NCBI GenBank assembly: GCA_040765295.1
Contig: JAXGSB010000001.1
Coordinates: 992,001 to 1,056,000 of the forward strand
Direction: 5' to 3'
Length of the DNA stretch: 64,000 nucleotides
From: Scatomorpha sp040765295
GTDB lineage: Bacteria; Bacillota; Clostridia; Oscillospirales; Oscillospiraceae
Shown here: positions 53,987 to 63,330 of the stretch, piece by piece
How positions within the stretch are numbered: position 1 is the first letter of the stretch
Layout: every line of letters starts with the position of its first letter
Notes under the pieces: model-generated
The model's input: the letters and a program-made list of their open reading frames with translations, nothing else
Told to the model about the DNA's origin: nothing
The model's database searches: none
Program-made: the position numbers and the translations under genes

Positions 53987-55822
53987 ATGAGAATTTTATT
54001 TGACAGTAAAAACAAAGAATACAAAGTTCCATTCGGATGCATAAGACAATACGAAAAATGCACTTTAAGAGTTAAAATTCCCGTACATTGCAAAACACAA
54101 AAGTGCTTTGTAATAATCGAAGATTACTCGGGCTTTTTACTCAAGACTCCTCTTTTTTATAAAGAAACAATTAACGATTACGAAATTTACAGCGGTGCAT
54201 TTTCACTTGCAAATCGCGGACTTTATCACTATTATTTCAATATTGAAACGAAGCATTCTACCTTTAATCTATTTAAAGAAGGATATAATCAAACAAATAT
54301 GGGAATGGGAGAAAAATGGCAAATAACTTGCTTTGATAAAGATTATGATACACCTTCGTTTTTCAAAGGTGCAATCTATTATCAGATTTTTCCGGACAGA
54401 TTCTTTAAAAGCGGCAATCCTGAGCTTAAAGATAAGCTTTTGCCTTATACGGTTCACGAAAACACAGAAGAATGTCCCGTATATCTTCCCAATGAAAATG
54501 GGAAAATTATGAACAATGATTTCTATGGCGGAAATTTAAGAGGAATTATAGAAAAGCTTGATTATATAAAAGACTTGGGAGCAAGTGTTATATATTTAAA
54601 TCCGGTTTTTATGGCGCATTCAAATCATAGGTATGACACCGCCGATTATAAGAGAATTGATCCTATGCTTGGCGATGAAAACGACTTTAAAACCCTTTGC
54701 GATACCGCGCATCAAAAAGGTATTAAAATTATTATTGACTGCGCTTTTTCTCATACGGGAAGCAACAGCATTTATTTTGATAAAATGGGAATTTTTGGAG
54801 GCGGAGCAGTAAGTGACCCGAACTCTAAATACAGAAGTTGGTATAATTTTATCGAATATCCTTCGAAATATCATTCGTGGTGGGGAATAGATACGCTTCC
54901 TTGTGTAAATGAGCTGGATGAGGGATTTTTAGATTATATAATTTTTGATGACGACAGTGTTGTGTCAAAGTATCTAAATCTTGGCGCAGACGGAATAAGA
55001 CTTGACGTTGCAGACGAGCTTCCGGATGAATTTTTATCACTTCTTAAAAAAAGAGTAAAAGAAATAAAGAGTGATGCACTTGTGATTGGAGAAGTGTGGG
55101 AGGATGCGTCAAATAAGGAAAGCTATGGAATAAGGCGAAGATATTTTGTTGATTCAACTCTTGATTCCGTTATGAATTACCCATATCAGAACGCTATAAT
55201 AGGATTTGTAAATGAAACTCTAAGAGGTTACGATTTTGCAAACGTTATAATGACAATTGCAGAAAATTATCCAAAACCTGTTTTAGACTGTGTTATGACG
55301 AGTCTTTCCACTCACGATACGCAGAGAATACTGACGGTTATGTCAAATCCGCCCCATAATCTTTCGAGGGATGAAAAGGCGCGCTATAAAATTCCTAACA
55401 AAGAACTGGCTGTGCAAAAGCTGAAAATATGCGCATTTTTACAGTTTTTCTTGCCCGGTGGAGCTGCAATTTACTATGGAGATGAGGCAGGGCTCCAGGG
55501 CTTTGAAGATCCGTTTAACAGGCGATATTTTCCTTGGGAAAGCATTGACAGTGATATTCTGTCCTTTTACAAGGAAATTGCAAAGATCAAAAATGAAGCG
55601 GACGAATTTAAAACCGGTGAAATTAAATTTGAATTTGCAAATGAAAAAACGCTAGTATTTAAAAGATTTTCCAATGATAAAACATACACAATAATTGCCT
55701 CTTGCGATGACAGGCCATTTTATTATGAAACAAACAAAAATGTCGTTTTTTCGAAAAATGTAAATATTGAAAACAATAAAATTGCCGTATTCAAAAACGG
55801 CTTTGCGATATTGGAACAGTAA
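53987..55822 (+). CDS. GH13 alpha-amylase-family hydrolase (neopullulanase/cyclomaltodextrinase type)
   Basis: About 611 residues, no signal peptide, so probably cytoplasmic. An N-terminal beta domain of about 120 residues precedes IYYQIFPDRFFKS near 130. The catalytic barrel has SHTGSNSIYFD near 255, nucleophile in GADGIRLDVADEL near 335, acid/base in VIGEVWED near 365 and the third residue in LSTHDTQRIL near 440. It probably cuts malto-oligosaccharides released from glycogen. The start is ATG 53987 after AGGAG. Confidence 0.9.
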   Translation: MRILFDSKNKEYKVPFGCIRQYEKCTLRVKIPVHCKTQKCFVIIEDYSGFLLKTPLFYKETINDYEIYSGAFSLANRGLYHYYFNIETKHSTFNLFKEGYNQTNMGMGEKWQITCFDKDYDTPSFFKGAIYYQIFPDRFFKSGNPELKDKLLPYTVHENTEECPVYLPNENGKIMNNDFYGGNLRGIIEKLDYIKDLGASVIYLNPVFMAHSNHRYDTADYKRIDPMLGDENDFKTLCDTAHQKGIKIIIDCAFSHTGSNSIYFDKMGIFGGGAVSDPNSKYRSWYNFIEYPSKYHSWWGIDTLPCVNELDEGFLDYIIFDDDSVVSKYLNLGADGIRLDVADELPDEFLSLLKKRVKEIKSDALVIGEVWEDASNKESYGIRRRYFVDSTLDSVMNYPYQNAIIGFVNETLRGYDFANVIMTIAENYPKPVLDCVMTSLSTHDTQRILTVMSNPPHNLSRDEKARYKIPNKELAVQKLKICAFLQFFLPGGAAIYYGDEAGLQGFEDPFNRRYFPWESIDSDILSFYKEIAKIKNEADEFKTGEIKFEFANEKTLVFKRFSNDKTYTIIASCDDRPFYYETNKNVVFSKNVNIENNKIAVFKNGFAILEQ

Positions 55823-55930
55823 ACAGAATATAAAATGAGACCTCTATTACATTAGTCGCACACTCCGATTTTATCTGCCATAATTTGTCTCTGCAAGGTT
55901 TTTATTCAGAGCAAGATTTTACTTGAAACA

Positions 55931-55987
55931 AGAAGTCTCGGTGACTGGTTTGCGCAGTTTTCTGCTACAGCTCCGAGACTTCTTTTG
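55931..55987 (+). terminator. Hairpin terminator at the convergence of the glycogen and oxidoreductase operons
   Basis: AGAAGTCTCGG (55931-55941) pairs with CCGAGACTTCT (55973-55983), with an inner GCAG/CTGC hairpin and a TTTTG tail. The minus-strand reading has CTTGTTTCAAG..AAAA-rich flanks, so it could serve both converging operons. Confidence 0.7.
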
Positions 55988-56035
55988 TTTGTACTTAAAA
56001 GGCTTATTTTAAAATAGCCGATTTAAATTGAATGC

Positions 56036-56587
56036 TTATTTATCCAGATTTTTAGTGAATTCAATACCCGCTTCAAGAGCTCTCACATTGCCCTCAAAGA
56101 AACGTGCCTTTTCCTCGCCGAGACTTATACGTATAGCTTCAAGAATATTCTCTTTGCTGGCTACGCCCAATTTTTTGGCGACATATGCTCCGAAAATAGC
56201 CACATTTGCGCCTCTGGGGTTTTTCACCTTAGCAGCAATCTCATTTGCAGGAATATAGACGACCTCGATGTCGTCGCGAGGACACTTTTCCTCAACAATA
56301 CTGCTGTTAACTATCAAAAGTCCGCCGGGCTTAACGATATCTTCAAACTTCCTCATAGAAGGAAGGTTCATGGCGATAACCGTGTCGGGAGCTGTGACCA
56401 TAGGAGAAGCTACGGGTTTGTCTGAAATAACGACCGAGCAGTTGGCAGTTCCACCCCTCATTTCGGGACCGTAAGAGGGAAGCCAGGAAACATGTTTTCC
56501 GGCCCTCATGGCAGCTTCAGCTAAAAATGTGCCGATAAGAAGCATACCCTGTCCGCCGAAACCGGCAAAAATACACTGTTCTCTCAT
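56036..56587 (-). CDS. 2-oxoacid:acceptor oxidoreductase, gamma subunit
   Basis: 183 residues. It begins FAGFGGQGMLLIGTFLAEAA, the family signature, with YGPEMRGGTANCSVVISD near 38 and FGAYVAKKLG near 130. It is the last subunit of a pyruvate/2-oxoacid:ferredoxin oxidoreductase of the Vor/Kor type, which oxidatively decarboxylates 2-oxoacids to acyl-CoA, reducing ferredoxin. The ATG follows the stop of the TPP subunit directly. Confidence 0.9.
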   Translation of the reverse strand: MREQCIFAGFGGQGMLLIGTFLAEAAMRAGKHVSWLPSYGPEMRGGTANCSVVISDKPVASPMVTAPDTVIAMNLPSMRKFEDIVKPGGLLIVNSSIVEEKCPRDDIEVVYIPANEIAAKVKNPRGANVAIFGAYVAKKLGVASKENILEAIRISLGEEKARFFEGNVRALEAGIEFTKNLDK

Positions 56588-57328
56588 TTACTTTGCCCCC
56601 TCATCTTTGTAGACGCCGAGAGGATAGTAAGGGATCATATTCTCCTCAAGCCACTTCAGAGATTCTATCGGAGAAAGACCCCAGTTGGTCGGACAAGTTG
56701 AGAGCATCTCAACTATATTGAGACCATGTCCCTCGGTCTGGTATTTAAATGCTTTCATTATTGCTTTTTTTGCCTTAATGATATTGGCATTGTTGTTCAT
56801 GGCAACACGCTCGGCATAATATGTGCCCGGTATTTGTGAGAGCATTTCACAAATACGTATGGGCGCACCGCACGTAGCGAGATCGCGTCCATAAGGGCTT
56901 GTGGTTGTCTTTTGGCCTATAAGTGTTGTGGGGGCCATCTGACCGCCTGTCATGCCGTAAATTGCGTTGTTGATGAAAATTACTGTGAGCTTTTCGCCTC
57001 TGTGAGCGGCGTGTACAATCTCATTTGTGCCGATTGAGGCAAGGTCTCCGTCACCCTGATATGCAAAAACCGTTGCATCAGGGAGAACTCTTTTTACTCC
57101 GGTTGCAACAGCAGGAGCGCGACCGTGGGCCGCTTCGTACATGTCGCAGTTAAAATATCTGTACGCAAAAACGGAGCAACCAACGGGAGCGACTCCGACT
57201 ACTTTCTCAACACCCAGCTCCTCTATGACCTCTGCAACCAATCTGTGTGCAATACCATGGTTGCAGCCGGGACAATAGTGAAAAGGTGTATCAGTTAGCA
57301 TCTTTGTTTTCTCAAATACCACTGCCAT
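56588..57328 (-). CDS. 2-oxoacid:ferredoxin oxidoreductase, TPP-binding beta subunit
   Basis: 246 residues. CPGCNHGIAHRL near 19 is followed by the thiamine diphosphate motif GDGDLASIGTNEIVHAAHR near 92 and NNAIYGMTGGQM near 121. It binds TPP and the substrate 2-oxoacid. It overlaps the alpha subunit stop. Confidence 0.92.
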   Translation of the reverse strand: MAVVFEKTKMLTDTPFHYCPGCNHGIAHRLVAEVIEELGVEKVVGVAPVGCSVFAYRYFNCDMYEAAHGRAPAVATGVKRVLPDATVFAYQGDGDLASIGTNEIVHAAHRGEKLTVIFINNAIYGMTGGQMAPTTLIGQKTTTSPYGRDLATCGAPIRICEMLSQIPGTYYAERVAMNNNANIIKAKKAIMKAFKYQTEGHGLNIVEMLSTCPTNWGLSPIESLKWLEENMIPYYPLGVYKDEGAK

Positions 57329-58404
57329 TAAAGTTCACTCCTCATCTGCCTAATTTTTTCTGTAATCTCTTCTGAGCTGGGCATATGGCTGCCATAACGT
57401 CCGTAAAAATCGACCTTCTGATCACCGCGAACTGCCAGCTTAACATCTTCCAGCATCTGTCCGGCATTCAGTTCCACATCCAAAACTGCCTTTACTCCGG
57501 GAGCGGTGGCAACTTTGTAAAGCTCCTCGTAGGGGAAAGGCCAAATGGTAATGGGACGGAAGAGACCGATATTGATACCTTCTTCCTTGAGTTCGTCAAT
57601 GGAAGCCTTGCATATACGAGCAACCGTTCCGAATGCAGTTAATACAATTTCAGCATTCTCAAGGTTATATGTCTCATACATCACTACGTTTTCTTCAATC
57701 TTTCTGTAGTTTGCCTGCAGTCTTTCATTCAGCTCATCGAGCTCTTCAACGGTTATGTATAGACTGTTTACGATTGCACGTTTGTGATTTTCGCTCTCAG
57801 GCTCACCGGAAACCGCCCAGGGCTTTTCTTTGTAGTCGATTTTAAAGTCCTGCATTTCGGGAAGCTCAACAGGCTCCATCATCTGGCAAATCATGCCGTC
57901 AGCGGCGATTAGAACAGGGTTACGATATTCCTCTGCAAGCTCAAAGGCTTTTGACATCAGATCAACAGATTCCTGTACGCTGGCCGGCGCCAGAACTATG
58001 AGACGATAGTCACCGTGACCGCCGCCTTTGGTGGACTGGAAGTAGTCAGCTTGACCGGCCTGTATGCTTCCGAGACCGGGTCCGCCACGCATAATGTTTA
58101 TTATGACACAGGGAATTTCTGATGCGGCAATATAGGAAATGCCTTCCTGCTTAAGTGAAACACCGGGGGATGAGGAACTTGTGAGAACACGGGCGCCTGT
58201 GCCTGCAGCTCCATAAACCATGTTTATTGCGCCGATTTCGCTTTCAGCCTGAAGGAAAGTACCTCCGACTTCAGGCATACGAGCCGACATATACTCGGGG
58301 ATTTCGGTCTGTGGTGTGATTGGGTAGCCGAAAAAGTAACGACAACCGGCTCTTATGGCCGATTCCGCGATAGCCTCGCTGCCCTTCATGAGAGTTAAAG
58401 CCAT
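57328..58404 (-). CDS. vorB: 2-oxoacid:ferredoxin oxidoreductase, alpha subunit (VorB/KorA type)
   Basis: 358 residues. It starts LTLMKGSEAIAESAIRAGCR, with FGYPITPQTEIPEYMS near 24 and SSSSPGVSLKQEGISYIAA near 76, then GPGLGSIQAGQADYFQ near 108. This form is often annotated as the 2-oxoisovalerate-specific VorB, but 2-oxoglutarate cannot be excluded by eye. Confidence 0.9.
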   Translation of the reverse strand: MALTLMKGSEAIAESAIRAGCRYFFGYPITPQTEIPEYMSARMPEVGGTFLQAESEIGAINMVYGAAGTGARVLTSSSSPGVSLKQEGISYIAASEIPCVIINIMRGGPGLGSIQAGQADYFQSTKGGGHGDYRLIVLAPASVQESVDLMSKAFELAEEYRNPVLIAADGMICQMMEPVELPEMQDFKIDYKEKPWAVSGEPESENHKRAIVNSLYITVEELDELNERLQANYRKIEENVVMYETYNLENAEIVLTAFGTVARICKASIDELKEEGINIGLFRPITIWPFPYEELYKVATAPGVKAVLDVELNAGQMLEDVKLAVRGDQKVDFYGRYGSHMPSSEEITEKIRQMRSEL

Positions 58405-58421
58405 TTTTTTACCTCCTACTG

Positions 58422-58631
58422 CTAAATCTTCTCAATACGGATTGCCGAATCCGGGCAAGTACGAAAACATGAGCCGCATGCGATGCAGGCCTCAACATCG
58501 GTAATCTCGCACGGATGATAACCCTTTGAGTTTAACTTTGTTTTAGAAAGCCTGAGGATCTGCTTAGGGCATGCCCTAACACAGAGCTCGCATCCTTTAC
58601 AAAGTTCTTCGTTGATTGTAAAGTTAACCAT
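58422..58631 (-). CDS. 2-oxoacid oxidoreductase ferredoxin subunit (two 4Fe-4S clusters)
   Basis: 69 residues with two cluster motifs: CKGCELCVRACP near 11 and CIACGSCFRTCPDSAI near 48. It is the electron-accepting delta subunit of the complex, first in the order delta-alpha-beta-gamma. It precedes the alpha subunit by 17 bases. Confidence 0.93.
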   Translation of the reverse strand: MVNFTINEELCKGCELCVRACPKQILRLSKTKLNSKGYHPCEITDVEACIACGSCFRTCPDSAIRIEKI

Positions 58632-58678
58632 TTTCCTACCTCTTTTTTTAGAATTTATCCAAAATTAAGGATCACAAA

Positions 58679-59386
58679 CTACAGGCCCTTTCTTGTAAAC
58701 GAATACCAGTCGCGACGCATATGTCGTTTAATGGCAAAGGGCGTACCAACGTATTCCGGATTAGGATTTCCGGCCAAAAATTCATCAAGGAGCTCCTGCG
58801 TGCCGCAGGTATATAGAACAGGTATGCCGCTTTTAATAGAGGCTTCTTTTATCGTTTCATATCCGGCAAGCAGCTCCTCAGAGGATGTGCGTTCAGCCAG
58901 ATTTGTATTGTTTATGAAACCGTTAACTTTAAGCCTTGCATATGCGGACATTTCCTGCATGAGAGAAACAATTTTTGCGGGTGTGCCGGACATAGGGCGC
59001 CTCACATTTACCACATTCAAAACCTCAAGGCTGCCCTCGGGAAGCTGCATAAAGTATTGTTTATATTGTCCGAGAGCAGTAGCGCCTGTCGGATCACCGC
59101 CGACATCAAAAACAACTACATCCCAGTCCAGATCGAAAGCGGACTTGACATCAGGGGGTAATGAGAGCGTTTCGATATTTGAACTCGAAAAATTCGGGCT
59201 GACAAGCCTGATTTTTCTTTCATTTATAAGCTCAATCCTTTCACTGAGACGAAAATACGTGTTTACCATATCAAGGTCAACAAGCTCAACTCTTTTACCC
59301 TCAGCAGCGGCATTAAAAGCGATATTCATTGCGACTTCGGTTTTGCCGCTGCCATAATTTCCTATGAGAACGTAAATCTTCTTCAC
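58679..59386 (-). CDS. ATP-binding P-loop protein of unknown function
   Basis: 235 residues. The P-loop is IGNYGSGKTEVAMNIAF near 8, with VELVDLDMVNTYFRLSER near 34 and VVVFDVGGDPTGATAL near 93, a MinD/CobQ-like layout. No known membrane-targeting helix. It lies between a GntR regulator and the ferredoxin subunit in one operon, which suggests a link to the oxidoreductase, for example cofactor or cluster handling. That is guesswork. Confidence 0.75.
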   Translation of the reverse strand: MKKIYVLIGNYGSGKTEVAMNIAFNAAAEGKRVELVDLDMVNTYFRLSERIELINERKIRLVSPNFSSSNIETLSLPPDVKSAFDLDWDVVVFDVGGDPTGATALGQYKQYFMQLPEGSLEVLNVVNVRRPMSGTPAKIVSLMQEMSAYARLKVNGFINNTNLAERTSSEELLAGYETIKEASIKSGIPVLYTCGTQELLDEFLAGNPNPEYVGTPFAIKRHMRRDWYSFTRKGL

Positions 59387-59412
59387 AAATAACTCCTAAT
59401 CCAAACGAATAC

Positions 59413-60144
59413 CTATCTGCTTCTCTTTAAAAGAAGGAAGGGATCGTCAGTTGTCTCGGAATAGGCAACAAAGTTTGCGCTTTCCCTTATATGCTCTCGC
59501 ATCATCTGTCTGGCCAAAGAGGGAATATGCATCTTAATGGCTGAAACAATGGCAGCATGTTGATTTAAAACCTTTCTGGCCCAGGGGTTTTCCTTGCTCG
59601 GATCAATAAACTTTGTCCAAGAACTCTGATACATCCTGATATTAGGCAAAAGAGCATTGTAGCTTTTTATAATATATTTGTTCTGGCACGACTCTATGAG
59701 AAGCTGATGGAAAGGAAGATCGGTCTCTTTGAGAGCCTTTCCATCACCGGAGGGAATGGCCTGTTGAAAGGCAAAAGCCAGTTCCTCAAGCCTATTTATT
59801 GCCTCAGGGTCGGCGTTTTCTGCACAAAGAGCAGCTGCTTCACACTCCAAAGCGGCGCGCGCGCTGAAAAGATCCAGAAGATCCAAAACATTTATTTCAG
59901 CAACATAGTATCCGTTTATTCCGGGATGTGTGACAACAAAGCCCATATCCATTAGCTTAGACATAGCCTCAGCAACAGGTGTCCTTGAAACACCGAAGTC
60001 ATTTGCTATCTGGTTTATGTTAAGCTTTGAAGAGGGTCTTAAATTTAAAGAAATAATTTCATCATATATTGCCTGTGCGATTAGATCACTAAGCTTGGTG
60101 AAAGGATTCCTTGTGCGGTATTCTTCAATTTTTTGCTTATCCAT
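59413..60144 (-). CDS. GntR-family (FadR-type) transcriptional regulator
   Basis: 243 residues from ATG 60144, behind AAAGGAAG; a longer in-frame start at 60237 is rejected. The winged-helix domain has LSDLIAQAIYDEII near 16 and LNINQIANDFGVSRTPVAEAMSKL near 38-62, then an all-helical FCD effector domain (ALECEAAALCAEN near 100). It probably controls its own operon with the 2-oxoacid oxidoreductase. Confidence 0.9.
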   Translation of the reverse strand: MDKQKIEEYRTRNPFTKLSDLIAQAIYDEIISLNLRPSSKLNINQIANDFGVSRTPVAEAMSKLMDMGFVVTHPGINGYYVAEINVLDLLDLFSARAALECEAAALCAENADPEAINRLEELAFAFQQAIPSGDGKALKETDLPFHQLLIESCQNKYIIKSYNALLPNIRMYQSSWTKFIDPSKENPWARKVLNQHAAIVSAIKMHIPSLARQMMREHIRESANFVAYSETTDDPFLLLKRSR

Positions 60145-60256
60145 ATTTCTTCCTTTAAAAAGATGAATTTTGATATTGCGTGCTCTTAAACTTAATTTAA
60201 TCCGCGAAAATGATATGGTCGTGAACTTACCCGACATTTTTTACTTTTATGCATAT

Positions 60257-60286
60257 ATATTAGCACTAAAAACTATGAATAATCAA
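60257..60286 (-). promoter_or_regulatory. Putative promoter of the GntR-oxidoreductase operon
   Basis: Minus strand: TTGATT (60286-60281) and TAATAT (60262-60257), 18 bases apart, about 110 bases before the GntR start. Confidence 0.45.
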
Positions 60287-60487
60287 CAATAAAGCAAAAA
60301 AAATATATATCATTAAAAGAGAATGTTCAGATAGTGACAATTTTAGAAACAGTAAAAAAATACATCTATATATAATCAAAACGATATATGATGGAGAGAA
60401 TAATTATATAATTTAAGAGCAAATGTCAAAAAACAAAGCAATATATTATGCCGACAGTTACTTAGATTTTCATTTGAAATGCCAAAC

Positions 60488-60516
60488 TTTATTTTTCCTA
60501 TGATCTGTGGTAAAAT
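60488..60516 (+). promoter_or_regulatory. Putative secA promoter (extended -10)
   Basis: TGGTAAAAT with TAAAAT at 60511-60516; a weak TTTATT lies 17 bases upstream (60488-60493). The same TGTGGTAAAATC string occurs in the alaS leader promoter. Confidence 0.5.
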
Positions 60517-60563
60517 CTCCATTGGTTTAAAACGGTTTTCCTTGAATGAAAGGCAGAAGTTAA

Positions 60564-63329
60564 ATGGGACTTTTTGATAAATTATTTGGAACACATTCAG
60601 AGCGTGAGCTCAAAAAGATAGACCATCTGGTAAATAAGGTGGAAGCGCTGGAAAGCCTTATGCAGCAAAAGAGCGATTCAGAACTTAGAGAGCTTACGAA
60701 TATATATAAAGAAAGAATAGCGTCGGGGGAAACGCTAGATGATATTTTGCCCGAAGCGTTCGCCACAGCGCGGGAGGCGTCGTGGCGTGTTCTGGGTATG
60801 AGACCGTACAGAGTTCAAATAATAGGCGGTATTGTTCTGCATCAGGGCAGAATAGCTGAAATGAAGACAGGCGAGGGTAAAACTCTCGTGGCTGTAATGC
60901 CTGCGTATCTCAACGCTTTGGAGGGCAAGGGTGTTCATATAGTCACCGTAAATGATTACCTTGCAAAAAGGGACAGCGAGTGGATGGGCAAGGTTTACAG
61001 ATTTCTGGGGCTTGAGGTCGGACTTATTGTACACGGACTCAGCTCGGAGGAACGAAGAATTGCTTACAATGCCGATATTACATATGGCACAAACAATGAA
61101 ATGGGATTTGACTATCTGAGAGACAATATGGCTCTCTACAGTTATGATATGGTTCAGCGCAGTCATCACTTTGCAATTGTTGACGAGGTCGATTCGATAC
61201 TGATAGACGAAGCCAGAACGCCTCTTATAATTTCCGGACAGGGAGATGAATCCACAGACCTGTATAGGAAAGCGGATGCATTGGTCCGTTCGATGAGAAG
61301 TTTGGTTGTGACTCATGTCGACGACAAGGCAGAGGAAGACGAGAATATAAATGTCGACTATATGGTTGATGAAAAAGCCAAAACAGCCACGCTCACAGCC
61401 AGAGGCACGGAAAAAAGCGAGAGATATTTCGGAATCGAAAACCTTTCGGATTTGGAAAACTCTACAATTGCGCACCACATAAACCAATCTCTCAAGGCCT
61501 ACGGCACAATGAAGAGGGATATAGATTATGTAGTTAAAGACGGAGAGGTAATAATTGTAGATGAGTTTACCGGGCGTCTCATGTTTGGCAGACGATACTC
61601 TGAGGGCCTGCACCAGGCAATAGAGGCTAAGGAGAGGGTTGATGTACAGAAAGAAAACAAGACCTTGGCTACGATTACTTTCCAAAACTATTTCAGACTC
61701 TATAAAAAGCTTTCGGGAATGACCGGTACCGCTCTCACCGAGGCGGAAGAGTTCGAGACAATATATTCCTTGGACATCATTGAAATTCCGACAAATAAGC
61801 CTGTAATAAGAATAGATAACGCCGATGTCGTGTATAAAAATGAGAATGGTAAAAATAGGGCTATAATAGAGCAAATTGTAACCTGCCATGAAAAAGGCCA
61901 GCCAGTGCTTGTCGGCACAATTTCTATAGAAAAAAGTGAGGAGATATCCTCGCTGCTCAAAAAGTGTAAAATTGAGCACAATGTTTTAAATGCCAAGCAA
62001 CATGATAAGGAAGCTGAGATAGTTGCTCAGGCAGGTAAATTCGGTGCAGTTACAATAGCCACAAATATGGCCGGCCGCGGTACAGACATTGTCTTGGGCG
62101 GCAACGCTGAATTTCTTGCAAAAAAGGATCTCAAATCTGCCGGATTTACAGACGAGATAATAGCGGATGCAACAGGATATTCTGATACCTCCGACGAGGA
62201 AGTACTTAAGGCAAGGGCTATGTTCGCCGATTGCTATTCAAAGCATAAAAAGCTGACCGATATCGAGGCGGAAAGAGTTAAGGAGGTTGGCGGCCTCTAT
62301 ATTTTAGGAACCGAGCGGCATGAGTCCAGGCGTATAGACAACCAGCTCAGAGGGCGTTCCGGCAGGCAGGGAGACCCCGGTGAAAGCAGATTCTATATAG
62401 CGCTTACCGATGACATTATGAGACTTTTCGGCTCCGAGAGAATTATGGGCGCCATGGAAAAGCTTGGAATGGAAGAGGACATGCCCTTAGACAATAAGCT
62501 TCTCTCAAATTCGATTGAGCAGGCGCAGAAGACGGTTGAAAGTCGCAACTTCCAGATCAGAAAGAACGTAATAGAATTTGACGATGTAATGAACGTTCAG
62601 AGAAATCTCATATACGGTGAGAGACACAAAGTCCTTTTCGGAGACGACATAAAAGACTATATATTCAATATGCTTGAGGAGTTTGTTCTGTCAACAGTCA
62701 GCAGTATCGACTTTTCCGATGACGGCGCTGTCAATGAAGCGATCTCTCACTTTAAATATGTTCTTTTAAGCAATGCGGATATTTTTGAAATCAAAAAAGA
62801 ACTTGGATCAGACGCTTCAAAGGAAGATGTGGAAGAGACAATACTCGAAAAAGCCATTGAAAACTATGAGTCAAGAGAAAACGAATTCGGCCTCATGCCT
62901 GACGGAAGACCGTTTATGCGTGAACTGGAGAGAGTAGTCCTTCTTCGAGTGGTGGATGAGTATTGGATGGAGCATCTTGAATCAATGAACGAGCTGAGAA
63001 GAGGTGTGGGCCTTCGAGGATACGGAAATGAGAAGCCGGTCGATGCCTATAAGAGGGAAGGATACGAGATTTTCGATGCAATGGTAGGCGGCATAAAAGA
63101 GGAGACCGTTAGAAGACTGTTTACGGTAAGAGTACGAAAAACGGAAACTCTGGAGCGAAAGAGTGTTGCAAAGAATATTGCCGCAGGAACCGAGGACGAC
63201 GGAACTCTGAAAAAAACACCGGTGAAAAAGACCAAGAAGCCGGGGAGAAATGATCCGTGCCCTTGCGGCAAGCTGAGACCGAATGGACTTCCAATGAAAT
63301 ATAAGGACTGCTGCGGCAGAAACAGATAA
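60564..63329 (+). CDS. secA: Preprotein translocase motor SecA
   Basis: 921 residues, the DEAD-type ATPase of the Sec pathway. LFDKLFGTHSERELKKI starts it; Walker A MKTGEGKTLVAVMPAYLNAL is near 99, the DEVDSILIDEARTPLIISG box near 207, GRLMFGRRYSEGLHQAIEAK near 335, and ATNMAGRGTDIVLGG and GRSGRQGDPGESRFY near 500-610. The C-terminal zinc tail has CPCG ... KYKDCC, with five or so extra residues between the cysteine pairs compared with the usual CPCGSGKKYKxC(C/H). The ATG is used with AAAGGCAGAAG upstream. Confidence 0.97.
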   Translation: MGLFDKLFGTHSERELKKIDHLVNKVEALESLMQQKSDSELRELTNIYKERIASGETLDDILPEAFATAREASWRVLGMRPYRVQIIGGIVLHQGRIAEMKTGEGKTLVAVMPAYLNALEGKGVHIVTVNDYLAKRDSEWMGKVYRFLGLEVGLIVHGLSSEERRIAYNADITYGTNNEMGFDYLRDNMALYSYDMVQRSHHFAIVDEVDSILIDEARTPLIISGQGDESTDLYRKADALVRSMRSLVVTHVDDKAEEDENINVDYMVDEKAKTATLTARGTEKSERYFGIENLSDLENSTIAHHINQSLKAYGTMKRDIDYVVKDGEVIIVDEFTGRLMFGRRYSEGLHQAIEAKERVDVQKENKTLATITFQNYFRLYKKLSGMTGTALTEAEEFETIYSLDIIEIPTNKPVIRIDNADVVYKNENGKNRAIIEQIVTCHEKGQPVLVGTISIEKSEEISSLLKKCKIEHNVLNAKQHDKEAEIVAQAGKFGAVTIATNMAGRGTDIVLGGNAEFLAKKDLKSAGFTDEIIADATGYSDTSDEEVLKARAMFADCYSKHKKLTDIEAERVKEVGGLYILGTERHESRRIDNQLRGRSGRQGDPGESRFYIALTDDIMRLFGSERIMGAMEKLGMEEDMPLDNKLLSNSIEQAQKTVESRNFQIRKNVIEFDDVMNVQRNLIYGERHKVLFGDDIKDYIFNMLEEFVLSTVSSIDFSDDGAVNEAISHFKYVLLSNADIFEIKKELGSDASKEDVEETILEKAIENYESRENEFGLMPDGRPFMRELERVVLLRVVDEYWMEHLESMNELRRGVGLRGYGNEKPVDAYKREGYEIFDAMVGGIKEETVRRLFTVRVRKTETLERKSVAKNIAAGTEDDGTLKKTPVKKTKKPGRNDPCPCGKLRPNGLPMKYKDCCGRNR

Positions 63330-63330
63330 A

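Larger units (their letters stand above)
60145..60563. other. Divergent intergenic region between gntR and secA
   Basis: 419 AT-rich bases. It holds the gntR promoter near 60.26-60.29 kb and the secA -10 at 60.51 kb. Related ATATATCATT and ATATATGATG stretches near 60307 and 60386 could be half-sites for a regulator. No gene or structured RNA seen. Confidence 0.5.

Noticed and set aside
60735..61979. 414-codon minus-strand open frame under secA
   Set aside because: Shadow of the SecA coding frame; no ribosome binding site and composition typical of an antisense frame.
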